A stretch of DNA of 45,842 bases from Gymnopilus junonius (taxonomy: Eukaryota > Basidiomycota > Agaricomycetes > Agaricales > Galerinaceae): the NCBI GenBank assembly GCA_015501075.1, contig JADNYJ010000268.1, forward strand, positions 1-45,842, in the 5' to 3' direction. Made by a program: the position numbers and the translations under genes. Every line of letters starts with the position of its first letter. The first letter of the stretch is position 1. The notes beneath the pieces are model-generated. The model worked only from the letters and a program-made list of their open reading frames with translations, ran no database searches and was not told the DNA's origin. This document shows, piece by piece, positions 1-9,485 of this stretch.

Positions 1-927
1 GGCAATGAAAATTTCTCTATATCGAACAAACCAATTGCCTTGGATATGTCGATCGTGATGATTCGTGACCGTTCAGCATCAAAGACACCTTCCACAGTCA
101 GTAGGGTCCCTCTGGATGGCGGTGTGAGCATTGGAACTCCCCTAGTAAACCGATAATACTTACGCAAGGCCACTCCCTTCCCTGATTTAGCTCGACGAAC
201 ATCTTCGGTGAAGATGGCAGCTCCATAGGCGAGTTCTGTGATAATTAGATTGCACTCCTTGCATGGAGCAACCAAATTTGAGCCCAGTTTATCATCGCTA
301 TCTTCGAGCCAGAGACCGGTGAAACTGCTGTTACAATTAGGGCAACTAAGCCTGAAAGTATCAGAAGGAGAAGTGAACAGCGGAACTGCAAATGATTCCT
401 CGGTGGTTGTCTCCCAGAATACAACTTGCTCTTCCTTAGGAACATATGTCGTAGTGTCGTCAATAAGACTGGCCTAAAATTGCGTGAAGAATTGAATTGA
501 GTATCACAACGTGGAGAAACTCACAAATTGTGCCAAAGGGAAGCCATTTAGGATGGAAAGCTCTGGAAAGAGGCGAATGGTGTCGCTATAGAAGGCCCGA
601 GGGTGCAGCATGAAAGCATGCAATACGAGCATGACGTCGTAAGGCGGTATTTCATGGTCTTCAAGTCCAATGCGGGTATCGCCAAATTTTTCGAACTTCG
701 GTCTAAGAACTTTGGATATCCATGCGCGAAAGCGATATACTGAACGGCGTAGATAAAGTTTTCCCTCAGGGGTCGGCCACAAGATATCTTGGTCATCATA
801 GTAGACGTGTCTCTTCGCAAGGTTGAAAAGATGGGAATGGATCGATCCATAGACGCGCAGATGAGCTGCAACATCATCCTGCGATATGGAAGAGTCCATG
901 AAACGTGGGGTGACGAACTCCTGCATC
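1..927 (-). CDS. DUF1399/GRDP-like protein (partial, runs off left edge)
   Basis: Two exons are read on the minus strand, 927..525 and 473..1, joined by a 51-nt intron with a GTGAGT donor and a TTTTAG acceptor. The joined frame stays open to the window edge, giving about 291 residues. Exon 1 holds the hallmark PPYDVMLVLHAFMLHPR, which matches the PP-D-LVWHAHMLNPR core of fungal DUF1399 (glycine-rich-domain-protein-like) proteins; it comes after an arginine-rich segment and is followed by a Tyr/Asp-Thr stretch. Exon 2 carries CPNC and, 34 residues later, CKEC, a likely zinc-binding pair, then a basic stretch (RKYYRFTRG). The family's biochemical role is not established. The in-frame Met at 926 fits the usual start just before the xHLRVYG segment, but an upstream exon in 930-1119 is possible because a good acceptor (TTTCAG) ends at 928. 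The C-terminus is missing because of the window edge. Confidence 0.75.
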
Positions 928-1285
928 CTGAAATCTGGACGACGACGATGGCGGATTCAACTTGGTACGGCTGGTGGCAGGTATTGGCACCAGTGTGGTA
1001 TTCCCTGGTATTCCAATTTTATCGACTAGATATCTTTTCGGACTCCATTGAGGTAGCACCAAGAGAAATTTTGGATGATCTACGATCCAGGAAAATGAAA
1101 AATCATTGATCAAGGGCATATCGCTGTCGGTGTGAATAACTCACGTAATCTTCGATGCCGGTGCCACGGTACAAATCTATTTTTAGTCAAGCCCTCTAGT
1201 CACCAGTGCTGCATGTACGCGCGATTTCTGCAGTATCGGATGCATTGAGAACGAAGTAATTTTAATCAGCAGCTGCATTATTCTC

Positions 1286-1875
1286 CTAATTAGTCCCCTC
1301 TAGTTCGGCTTCCAATGCCTTGGCTTCATCCTCCAACATCTTGGCCTCTTCCTCCAATCGTCTGGCTTCCTGTTCCTTCTTTAGTTGCTCTCTCCGTTCC
1401 TTCTCCTTCTTCAGCTTTGATATTCTCTCTTTGGCCAATCTAATGCGCTCCTCGGCATCCAATAGCGTGTTTTCATCTTCACTTCTACTACCTTCGCCCC
1501 CGTTGGTCATTGTGTTTGTGTTGTTACGTCCCCCAACGATGCCATTGTTAATAGGCCCATTGAACGTATCACCATGGTATACAGTCCCGTCGTAGTTATC
1601 GCCTACATAGCATGAATATTGTATGTCCTGATGGTACGTTTAAGACCTACCGCTAATGCTTCTTTGGTACCTATTGTCATTGTTTGAGCCATGAACGGTG
1701 GAGTTCGCATAGTTGTGCGCTCCGATATCTCCACCTCGTCCGCCGATACCTCCTGCTGATCCTGCACCACCTGAGCCCCCCGCTGAATGGCAACATGTCA
1801 TCTCGAGGCAATATAAACTATAAATATAATACTTTACGCACTAATATTAGCACCGCGCCAGTCTTGACTCATCAT
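1286..1875 (-). CDS. Glycine-rich, coiled-coil protein (gene B)
   Basis: I assemble three exons on the minus strand: 1875..1842, 1782..1651 and 1602..1286. Introns are 59 and 48 nt, both phase 1, with GTGCGT and GTAGGT donors. The product is 160 residues. Residues 1-12 are a short leader (MMSQDWRGANIT). Residues 13-35 are glycine-rich and include GGRGGDIG. A middle segment has GDTFNG and GGRNNTNT, motifs seen in basidiomycete hypothetical proteins. Residues about 100-157 are a strongly charged heptad-like coiled coil rich in Glu/Lys/Arg. There is no signal peptide. The function is unknown. The leader plus GGRGGDIG exon is the same architecture as the plus-strand gene at 3,676-4,204, so the two look like paralogues that share a phase-1 exon module. 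The splice model is inferred from frame continuity and has not been tested. Confidence 0.65.
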
Positions 1876-3378
1876 CGATTAACTCTGGTGAGATTGTTGG
1901 AGCGAAGAAGTTTTTTTTGCCCACAGCTGCATATCACTCGTATTTATGCCTTCCTCCTTGTGAAGTTTGACATTGACATGTAGATTCATGTGACCAATTA
2001 TCAAGGGTACGTCCGGGCTTCACAAATGATGGTTCTCAGCCCATGTCGAAGAGGAGGTGGCAGTCTTATCTCCAAGATTCTATAGGCCAAGACCAAAAAT
2101 ATGAAGCAACTGAAAAGTAGAAACAGGGCCATGATTCAAAATGAGAGGTTAGACAGGTTCAGAGGCTCTGTGACCCAGAATTTTCTAGAAAGTATACGCG
2201 GCATCTTTCGTGGTCATTGACTCGCTCATCAGAGAGCATATGATAAAAATATTGAGACCGAGCGCTTATCGATAACATCACAGGACCCGGGCGTCTCTTG
2301 CTCTAAGAACATTTTTCTCATCAAGAAGCTTCATGATAAAACTGGAAGTACGATAGAGAGAATCCTGAGCCATCACTAAAAAAAACTGACAGCAAGCTGA
2401 CGTGGAGAATGAAGCGCGTGGCGCCCAGATCCCCAAATTTGATCTACATATTACTCATCTGCGGCAGGCTCAGGACAAACTATTACTTACATGGAACAAA
2501 AATCACCTACCTTCGAAAAGCTGTGTGCCCGAGCTGTTCATCTTTCAATTCCAAATAGCGGCGAAATTGACGTTATTGGACTTAATTGAACCACGTCGCG
2601 CAGTATGCGACCCACTGGTTCCTGGAGCTGAGAGGAGCAGATAAGGTGAGTGAAATGTGTCTATAAAGATCAGTACTGACTGTTCTTCGAATGCTTCCAT
2701 TTGTCCTTTCTTGTGTCTACCTTCCCTGGTGACGTTGCGGGTTCGTTGCGGAATGAAGTGAAACCACCCGAGTGGACAAGTTTCCACGCTTCGCCTTTCG
2801 TGTCTTTCGCTATCATGGTCGTCGGTTACAAGAGGAAGGAGAAGCGGAGAAGGAACCCTAATATCAAAACTTGATAATCAGTAAACAGATGGTCTTCCAG
2901 TTTTATTTGCTGGCAGAATATATTAGGATAAGATCATCGGATGAATTCATTTAATGATAGCGTTGATCCAGAAAAGAAGGCATTCTAAATATGATGAAGG
3001 GCAGTGTCAATCCCATGACAAGGGCTTCTTTGCCTTATCCATGCTACACAGACGCTCAGACAGGAGCAATTTCGGCACTAGCTGTAAGGCAGAACACATT
3101 TGGAAGTCAAGGAGGGTGATAGGCAAGACGTACTGATGCGAGGTGTAGATTTGACTCTATTACTACAGCACTTGACCCCTGGTTGGACGTAATGGTGGCG
3201 TTGACCGGAGATATAATTGCTGCAGGTGACGATCATGGGATGGAACCCTTTCTGGAGACGGTGAGGGATTTGCCTTGGACTTGAATTGAGAACAGTACTT
3301 CTACTTCATTTCCGTGTCTTTGCATATGGTCTTCAATGGCATTCATAATGAAACGTCCCCTAATTTCATTGATTGCGA
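1876..3378. other. Intergenic stretch, no supported gene
   Basis: Short ORFs occur on both strands (for example an 80-codon plus-strand frame at 2,402-2,644 and an opposing minus-strand frame at 2,545-2,787). None has a recognisable motif, consistent splice sites or a composition that sets it apart from chance. I see no RNA gene or repeat here. Confidence 0.4.
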
Positions 3379-3730
3379 TTAGATATGCCAATCGTGCAAT
3401 AGCTCAACAACTTTTTGCGTGTCCGGCGATCGAACGAAGAGAGCACCGATATTAATCGAGCTATTCACCCATTGTGAAGACTTGGTTAACGGCAAAAATA
3501 TAATCTCCGTGAGTATTCTTTCTGCCGTTGAGAGGACAGTCAAACTAACCTGAATTAGGTAGGACTCGACGAACCGAATCACATAAAAGATTGAAGGAAA
3601 GTAGAGAGGCTCGACAAGTAGTTTCAGACCAACAAGTCCCCTACTACTTTCTGATCCAAGCAAACTAGAAACAAGATGTCCAGCCCATTCCAGAGCTTCA
3701 GGGGCGCCAAGATCAGTTAGTGGTTTTTAT
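3379..3730 (-). CDS. Possible terminal exon(s) of an unrecognised minus-strand gene, antisense to gene A
   Basis: The minus-strand frame from about 3,730 to the TAA at 3,379 reads like genuine protein, with hydrophobic and amphipathic stretches (for example ALEWAGHLVSSLLG, then FPSIFYVIRFVESYLIQ, ending VVELLHDWHI). A possible in-frame 45-nt intron (GTTAGT donor) sits inside it, so the frame survives with or without splicing. A stop lies just upstream, so any further coding must come from an upstream exon. It overlaps the first exon and first intron of the plus-strand glycine-rich gene. No family is recognised. It could be a gene remnant, an antisense transcript, or a chance ORF. Confidence 0.3.
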
Positions 3731-4204
3731 CACGGCCGTTTGCCCCTCCTCTGATTCTATTGCCCTCCTCATTTTCCTCCAGCTACCGGAAACGGCGGTA
3801 ACGGTCGAAGTGGAGGCACTGGAGGCCGTGGTGGAGATGTCGGTTCAGGAAATAGCAACTTCAAGACCCAGAATTTCAGCGGTTCCGATCTCAGTAAGAA
3901 AGATTCCCAATCCTACTCTCAAATCCTAACGTTCTTGTTGAATAGGGACCGGATCTGGTGGATCCGGGTCTGAATGGTCCACTGGCGGTCGTGGCGGTGA
4001 CATCGGATCTGATAATAGCATGGCTAACCTAGAACAGGATTTCCGTGAGGCCGAGCTTAGTGAGTATCATACTAAAAATCACTGGCGATTTGACCCACTT
4101 ACGTGCTGCGTTTGTTCTATGTAGGGAGCGGAGATGGTGGCTCTGGGTCCTGCTGCCACGCCACCGGCGGTCGTGGTGGTGACATTGGATCTGGAAACCG
4201 TTAG
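3676..4204 (+). CDS. Glycine-rich protein with exon-duplicated TGGRGGDIGS modules (gene A)
   Basis: There are four exons: 3676..3715, 3783..3893, 3946..4059 and 4125..4204. All introns are phase 1 (67, 52 and 65 nt) with donors GTTAGT, GTAAGA and GTGAGT and AG acceptors; a CTAAC branch point is visible in intron 2. The product is 114 residues: a leader (MSSPFQSFRGAKIT), then three successive Gly/Ser-rich modules, each on its own exon and each containing TGGRGGDIGS or TGGRGGDVGS. Module exons of 111 and 114 nt are multiples of three with symmetric phases, the signature of tandem exon duplication. The third module ends at TAG. A GTTAG directly at the stop could alternatively be a donor leading to a further exon, so the C-terminus is uncertain. 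There is no signal peptide. Function is unknown. It resembles the minus-strand gene at 1,286-1,875 in leader, phase and module. Confidence 0.65.
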
Positions 4205-4740
4205 TCAGAAGAGAGTCCTGTTGGGTAATTTCATTGAAGATATCTCGTTTGCCAGCCCGTCGAAAGTCCAGAAGTCAGAGTCAGAGCACGGTCCGGTTGT
4301 CAGAGCCCAGTTACATGTAAATTCAAAAAAGTAATCCACTATCATTTGGAAATCAGAGGAAAAAACGCATGGTACGAAAAGTACATGGAGGACAAGCTCA
4401 GGAGCTGGAAGTCCGGGTGACTCCGGCAGCGAACATCACGTAATAAGAAGACGCTTCATCTTATCTTTCGATTATGTGGCTCTGGTCTTATCTCGCCTCA
4501 TCATCGCCTTTTGAGCCCTTATGAGCATACATACTTACTCTAGTTGCGGTCAAGCACTTACCTTAAGCTCACTAGGTCTAGGATGGAGAACTCTTGTTGT
4601 CCGGTGTCTGGTGACCCCCACTGTGCTGAAGAATTCAAGTTAACTTTCGGATCAGTCGATTGGAGGGCATCGTCTCGAGTGAGGTTTAATAGAAGGCGAG
4701 GCAGATTACGTGGACTCTAAATCTACAAGATTCAGGTGAG
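4205..4740. other. Intergenic, nothing supported
   Basis: No frame with convincing splice sites or motifs was found. An overlapping 66-codon frame (4,134-4,334) is an out-of-phase shadow of the last exon of the glycine-rich gene and runs on into non-coding sequence. Confidence 0.35.
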
Positions 4741-4742
4741 AA

Positions 4743-4750
4743 TATAATAA
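4743..4750 (+). promoter_or_regulatory. TATA-like element upstream of the secreted-protein gene
   Basis: TATAATAA lies about 91 bp upstream of the ATG at 4,841, a plausible distance for a fungal core promoter. It is supported by position and sequence only. Confidence 0.35.
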
Positions 4751-4840
4751 AGACGATCTTTCTTGACCCTATCACTGACGACTTGCGTCCAGTTACTCCA
4801 GTACCGAATTGTCCTAGCTTCAATTCCAAGACTCGAGACT

Positions 4841-5397
4841 ATGCCAGTTAACAAGTTTACTTTCGCCAAATACCTCGCTATCTTTTTCGTTATCTCAGGA
4901 GTCACGAATCCCGGACTTGCCGCACCCCCCTTAAGCACCCTGAAACAAAGGGAAAAAGTAAGTCATACTCTCCCCGAGAATACTTTATACCTAGCTCTAA
5001 ACATCGAAACCAGGAAACCTACGCCAATGTTATCCTCTGCCCAAGCCACTATGGCGTCGGGCCCGGGTGTATAACAATCCAGATTATCCCTGGCTGTTTC
5101 GATTTGAATAATAGTTTCTTGAACCTCGGCTCCCTTAACAAGAACGTAGCATCAGCCATAATACCTAACGGGTACGAGTGCACGTTCTCCCAGTAAGTCA
5201 AATCATGTCATGCGCTGAAATATTGCTTACTTCAATGTTGTCGCTACTTCAGATCCTTCGGCTGCGTGTCTGAGGAAGTAGGCGAGGACAGCGTAATTGT
5301 CCTAAGTGGATCTTGGGACTTCGACCGCCTCCCTTCTTCCGAGATTACGGTGAACTTTACGGACCTTACTAGCTCTTTTATTTGCGATTTGGTATAA
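4841..5397 (+). CDS. Small secreted six-cysteine protein, possibly beta/gamma-crystallin-like (gene C)
   Basis: Three exons, 4841..4957, 5014..5192 and 5253..5397, are joined across 56- and 60-nt introns with GTAAGT donors and CAG acceptors. The product is 146 residues. Residues 1-28 form a signal peptide: a charged N-terminus, a hydrophobic core YLAIFFVISG, and AA before the mature chain. The mature part has cysteines at about 48, 58, 67, 95, 103 and 143, an even set that suggests disulfides. The arrangement CFDL...NLGSLN...GYECTFSQSFGC...VNFTDLTSSFIC recalls the Greek-key pattern of fungal beta/gamma-crystallin-like small secreted proteins, but that assignment is by eye. It probably acts outside the cell. 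A decayed paralogue lies 1.2 kb downstream on the same strand. That paralogue lacks the first intron, so the intron was gained here or lost there. Confidence 0.7.
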
Positions 5398-5758
5398 CAT
5401 AGAAATTTATGCATACCCAGATTCAGAGTCTCAGACTTTCAAATATATTACCAGTAAAGACCCACTTTTATTCAAGTTGGCACGGCAAGCACCCGATTGA
5501 ACCCTGAATGAAACCCCCACAAGGATATCAACGTTTGCACCTTAGCCTTTCTATACCCTCTGACTCGGAGTCTAGCGTGGACATGGAATGCTGATAATAC
5601 CAGAACATCAACTGCATCTTCGTATGTAGCTCGAAGAAATTGATAAGTGCGAATGGATGTCTGGAGTATGTTAAATTGCCAGGATGTGGTTTAACCTCGC
5701 ACGATAGAAAGTTGAAGCATTGGATTGAAACGAAAGATTCCCATTGCAGATATGCTAA
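5398..5758. other. Intergenic, nothing supported
   Basis: This stretch lies between the secreted-protein gene and the FG-GAP remnant. I see no ORF with motifs, no repeat and no RNA gene. Confidence 0.35.
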
Positions 5759-6141
5759 TCAATTATAGACATTAGCTACGAATTTCACTGCTGTATTAAT
5801 TGACCATCCCGGACTTTCTGAACCAAAATCATGGATTACTTCGACGGCTTTATCGAATCCCCCATTGCCGTTATTATACCCAACCCAAACGCCCTTGTTT
5901 CCGAATCCAATAATATCAGCTTTTCCATTACCTGTGAAATCCGCAAGAAAACGAAGGTGTTTCTCGACTCGCCAGCCATCAGCATAAGCAAACTGATTCA
6001 GCACACGCTTGACTGGTTGGAAAGTCCCATCCCCGTTGTTAATGGCCACATACACGCCCTTCGATCCAAATCCTACGATGTCTGCACGTCCATCCCCCGT
6101 TATATCAGTGACGGATCTCTGGTGCTGGTCCTGGAACTCAG
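5759..6141 (-). pseudogene. FG-GAP/VCBS repeat protein fragment
   Basis: The minus-strand frame encodes about 125 residues with two clear FG-GAP/VCBS repeats: DITGDGRADIVGFGSKGVYV and, about 50 residues later, FTGNGKADIIGFGNKGVWV. Each is followed by an NNGDGTF or NNGNGGF turn, and WRVEKHLRFLAD links them. These DxDGxxD-type calcium loops are typical of beta-propeller repeats, usually present in many copies in secreted fungal proteins. Here only two repeats remain. The frame is bounded upstream by a stop and a possible AG acceptor near 6,137, and ends at TAA in 5,759-5,761 after FVANVYN. The fragment is therefore either the last exon of a gene whose remainder is gone, or a translocated piece. 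No signal peptide or start is visible. Confidence 0.6.
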
Positions 6142-6152
6142 AATATTAATAT

Positions 6153-6205
6153 GGATTGAAGAATTTCATTTGTTAATCAGACTAACAAATGAATTTCTTC
6201 AATCC
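6153..6205. repeat. 53-bp near-perfect palindrome
   Basis: Two 23-bp arms (6,153-6,175 and 6,183-6,205) are reverse complements at 22 of 23 positions, with a 7-bp spacer. The left arm begins GGATTGAAGAATTTCATTTG. It lies just outside the FG-GAP fragment and would form a stable hairpin or cruciform. Confidence 0.75.
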
Positions 6206-6520
6206 ACCGCATGTACGAAAGGTATATGGAGCAAACCATTCCTTCAAATTTTGCATCCGTTCACACTTTAGCCTGTCTACACCATCTAGCATGGATATAG
6301 AATGTCGAGCAAACTTTTTTCTTGATTTACCGCCTCTCAACTGCATCTTGGCGGAGCAGCGGAACAGTCAAGCTGGCGGAGCGCTATTGAATTTCAATGC
6401 CTTCCAATGCTGGGTCTTCCTAAATGTGGCTCGGATATGCTATGCTCAAGTAGTTGACATTTGAGATCTTTCACCACCAGTATAGCTTGAACTAGTATAG
6501 TAGTTAGAATTCATGGTTTT
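6206..6520. other. Intergenic, nothing supported
   Basis: No frame with a start, splice sites or known motifs. The 91-codon plus-strand frame in 6,189-6,464 has no family features and overlaps the palindrome. Confidence 0.35.
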
Positions 6521-6523
6521 TAG

Positions 6524-6530
6524 TATATAA
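6524..6530 (+). promoter_or_regulatory. TATA box of the decayed secreted-protein paralogue
   Basis: TATATAA lies about 102 bp upstream of the ATG at 6,632, followed by an A/C-rich leader. The spacing parallels that of the intact paralogue at 4,841. Confidence 0.4.
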
Positions 6531-6631
6531 TGTAGAAGGAACTCAACCCGAAATACTCAGCAGAGTGTTCTCATTCAAATAGACGAAACAGAACCTCACA
6601 CCAACCCCACAAATTCAGCTCAACTTGTAGA

Positions 6632-7140
6632 ATGTTCCAACTCAACAACCTCATCTCCTTCACCCTCATCGTCCTGTTCCTCTCTCAACACGGACAGGCT
6701 ACTCCTACCGTCGCTATCATCAACGGCGCAGAAGAGCAGCATCAGGATGTAAAACTCTGCCAGTCACAGGACCCTTGCGAACGGATCATAGTCAGCTTCA
6801 GCGCACCTACCCCTGTATCGACTTGGAAGGCAAGCTTGGGTACCTGAACAAAAATATATCTCAAGCAATATCCCTGTAGGATTCGCATGCACTTTCAGCC
6901 AGTGAGTCGTGTTTAATTTCTTTTATAAATATTAAGAGAAGAAAATGAACCCTTGCTTACCACTTTTTACCTTGACAGGGATTTCGGCTGCGCGAGCAAG
7001 GCGTTGGGGAATGATAGTATCACACTCAAAGGGTTTCTTGGACATTATTATAATTTTTCCCACCTCCATTTAACAATACGTTGCTTGACTTTACCAACCG
7101 GATTAGTTCTCTCCGATGCTCGCCTTTGGACTTGGATTAG
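6632..7140 (+). pseudogene. Decayed paralogue of the secreted six-cysteine protein (gene D)
   Basis: The start encodes a good signal peptide (MFQLNNLISFTLIVLFLSQH, then GQA). The frame then breaks. Matching it to the intact copy at 4,841 shows CIDLEGKLGYLNKNIS in a second frame, PVGFACTFSQ in a third, a GTGAGT...CAG intron at 6,902-6,978, then DFGCASKALGNDSITLKG. After another shift, DFTNRISSLRC leads to TAG at 7,138-7,140. That is three frame changes of one base, near 6,812, 6,872 and 7,074. The intron between CTFSQ and FGC is conserved with the intact gene; the other intron (after the signal peptide) is absent. TATA box, start, signal peptide and splice sites are all kept, so decay is recent, or the indels are sequence errors. 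Confidence 0.65.
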
Positions 7141-7257
7141 CGTGGGACAGAGGGAGCTTATGTATGTAGGTGTGCATACCATCTAAACCACAGCCATTTT
7201 TATAGTACACTCACTATGCATGTGTGCTCGTTGCTCGTCATATCTTGACCCATGGTC

Positions 7258-7860
7258 TGTAGTTAAATGAGTTCGAGCGCGTCCGGAATGGGACTCGGTG
7301 ACAAACTCCGTTTGTCGATGGTTCCAATAGCGTGTGTAGGTGTAGACAATGAAGTAAAAATAGATGAGAGTTCCGGGAATGGTGAGAAAGTGAGGGAATT
7401 TGAGTATCTTGAGTCAAAATTGCAATATCTAAGTTGATTTCTATGCTTCTGAGGTGAGTTGTGGGATCGTATTCAACTGGAGAACTACAGTACACAAGTC
7501 TAGTATTTATACTGTACCAAATAAGTGAAGAGTTTCAGGGAGAAGGAAATTTTTACAGAGGAAGAGAGGAAATTTTGAAATAAATGAAGTGAAATTTTAT
7601 CGGACCGAATGGTCATGGCTGAGCATATGGAAAGATCGTATTTTACGGGCTAAATGGAGAGGAATAAAATTTTATAAGTGATAAATGAGGGGAAAGGATA
7701 CCAGTTGCTTTTCGTTGCGAGGGATTACCACGTTCGGAGTTAACTCCGTCCGGCCATTGTTGCGCCATTGTTATCTTATCGAAGGCGCTTCCATACATCC
7801 GGTACGTTGATCCGACTCAATTTTCTCTGTTACGGACCTATGCTAATTGTCCTCCTTACA
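7258..7860 (-). repeat. 3' LTR (left)
   Basis: 603 bp, starting TGTAGTTAAATGAG and ending CCTCCTTACA on the plus strand. It aligns end to end with 10,853-11,459. Three substitutions and a few 1-2-bp indels separate the two. At all three substitutions this copy keeps CpG where the other has TpG or CpA. Confidence 0.9.
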
Positions 7861-8394
7861 CCTCCCAGGAACTTTTAATGTTGACTTCCACGTCAACGAG
7901 CTCCTTGGTGTTGCTGGTAGAAGTTCTGTCATGAAATTCACGTGCTTGTCTCTGTCTCGTCCATCATCGTCGTGGTAAATACTGTGGCTTGTGGAAGTGT
8001 GGTTAAGGATGTTGAACTGCATTAATTGGGATTTGAAAATTCTCTTGGCCTTTAAATTTTTGAATAAGACTTCTTCGGACTGCATGCGATGTTGTGCTTG
8101 GTTTCCTTCTTCTGGGATGACTTGGATAAAGATTGTCTTCGATTGACTTCGTTCTCTGCTATAATAATCCTTCTGATTTGATTCGGAATCACTGAATATC
8201 TCTGGTGTTTCGATAGTGGTTGCGTTCTTTTGTGTGGCTAGTTTGTCTTGGAATAATAATTCAATTTTCGAGGGCTTTTCAATGGGATAGTCTGCAGTCA
8301 TACTGAGGTTTGAATTTTTAAAGTCTGGCAAGGTTTCCGAGGTGTTATATGTATAGGTGTGGAGACAAGTGGCATCTCCTCGATTGTAAAGCAT
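7861..8394 (-). CDS. Unassigned ORF between retropepsin and 3' LTR
   Basis: A 183-codon minus-strand frame (8,394 to 7,843, overlapping the LTR edge) follows directly after the TGA that ends the protease frame, in the same frame, so it could be a readthrough tail. It is rich in Asn/Ser/Asp/Lys with no RT, RNase H or integrase motif. It may be a degenerate linker left after loss of pol. Confidence 0.4.
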
Positions 8395-8850
8395 TCATCG
8401 ACAATTAAAAACCCGTTTGTTTGATCTGAGTTTCATGTTTCCGAGGTGAGTGGGAACAGTTACTATTGCCTCGGTATTTGGATCCTCCAGGGTAATGTAT
8501 GAGTTGCCGTTTCGATAATGCTTGGTATTCATTTCCGTTAAGGTCATAAAGGGACGTCCGAGAAGCATTTCATAGGGTGCGTCTTCAACAACTTGTACCT
8601 GTAAATAAAACTCCTGGCCTCCAATAATCACCTTGAGATCATGAAGTAGTCCGATAGTTTGATTCTTTGTGTTATTGGCTGATTCCATAATCATTAAATG
8701 GTCTGAACGAAGAGGTAAGCCAAGTTCCATCCATTTCTTTTTATGAAGAGCAATAATTTGCGAGCCTTCATCAAGTACTCCTTCAGTTAGAACAGTTCCA
8801 TTGAGTAAAACATCGATAGAGCGTAATTTTTCGGTGTGATTTGGACTATA
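8395..8850 (-). CDS. Retropepsin-like aspartic protease domain of the LTR element
   Basis: The frame reads RSIDVLLNGTVLTEGVLDEGSQI, with the active-site-like D-E-G-S at 8,772-8,761. It continues through LGLPL...IIGGQEFYLQVQVVEDAPYEMLLGRPF, the conserved flap and C-terminal ALLGRPF-type segment of retropepsins in basidiomycete Gypsy elements. It stops at 8,395. It is out of frame with the upstream gag/linker ORF, with a one-base shift near 8,850, so the polyprotein is broken unless a programmed frameshift operates there; I see no obvious slippery site. In a working element this enzyme would cut the Gag polyprotein in the particle. Confidence 0.75.
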   Translation of the reverse strand, partial: YSPNHTEKLRSIDVLLNGTVLTEGVLDEGSQIIALHKKKWMELGLPLRSDHLMIMESANNTKNQTIGLLHDLKVIIGGQEFYLQVQVVEDAPYEMLLGRPFMTLTEMNTKHYRNGNSYITLEDPNTEAIVTVPTHLGNMKLRSNKRVFNCR

Positions 8851-9431
8851 ATATCGTCCTTTCGAGCAGGTAGTGTCGCCATAAATGTGTGGACAATATT
8901 TTGCTGAACTGCCTCGAATGGAATAGTGTTGCTGGCGACCTTCTTTGTGGTAATAAGTTCCTTGACAAATTTTCGAACATCTGGTGTGACAGAAAGAAGT
9001 TCTTTGCTAGTAATTGTGAAGGATGCTTCAAGCGCTTGATCTGCAAGCTTCTTCGCAATTTTAGAATCTTCTATAGGTGCCATATATTTGAGTTGTGGTG
9101 CCGAAGAATTTGAATTTGGCATCTTTTCTGCCTCATTGGAGGTGAAATTGGGTTCATTACTCCTTGGAGGTCCATTAGTATTCGAGGTTTTGGGAATGCT
9201 TCGAGTAGTCGATCCATTTGGTGCTTTAGCGCCCATTTTCTTGCGTGTCTTGTCAACTTTCTTCTGGGTAGAGGAGATCAAGGTTTCCATTATTTCCAGT
9301 TCTTCGAGCTCTCTAATTGTTACCGGTGCAATTTCTTCGTCCTCTTCAATTTGTTCGAAGATATTGGTGGCAATTAGAGTCATTTCAGGTAAGACCCACT
9401 TAATTTCTGGAGCTGGAGTCACATTAATCAA
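8787..9431 (-). CDS. Gag-protease linker region of the LTR element
   Basis: A 214-codon frame, rich in Thr/Ser/Asn/Glu, lies between the CCHC knuckle and the protease. The ending VRKFVKELITTKKVA...AVQQNIVHTFMATLPARKDDIIVQ resembles the segment just before retropepsin in basidiomycete Gypsy-type elements. The last ~20 codons are a frameshifted shadow of the protease start. Confidence 0.5.
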   Translation of the reverse strand: MINVTPAPEIKWVLPEMTLIATNIFEQIEEDEEIAPVTIRELEELEIMETLISSTQKKVDKTRKKMGAKAPNGSTTRSIPKTSNTNGPPRSNEPNFTSNEAEKMPNSNSSAPQLKYMAPIEDSKIAKKLADQALEASFTITSKELLSVTPDVRKFVKELITTKKVASNTIPFEAVQQNIVHTFMATLPARKDDIIVQITPKNYALSMFYSMELF

Positions 9432-9485
9432 GTTTGTTGATACCGTAGGTCCATTCGAGGTGCGTGATTTATGCCAGTTATCAAT

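Noticed and set aside
2402..2787. Two opposing ~80-codon ORFs as a small gene
   Set aside because: No motifs, splice partners or promoter-like sequence. Length is within chance expectation.
5831..6271. 146-codon plus-strand ORF
   Set aside because: It is antisense to a clear FG-GAP/VCBS repeat fragment and crosses the palindrome.
7238..7495. 85-codon minus-strand ORF (and the copy at 10,858-11,091)
   Set aside because: It lies in the LTR and is repeated only because the LTR is repeated.
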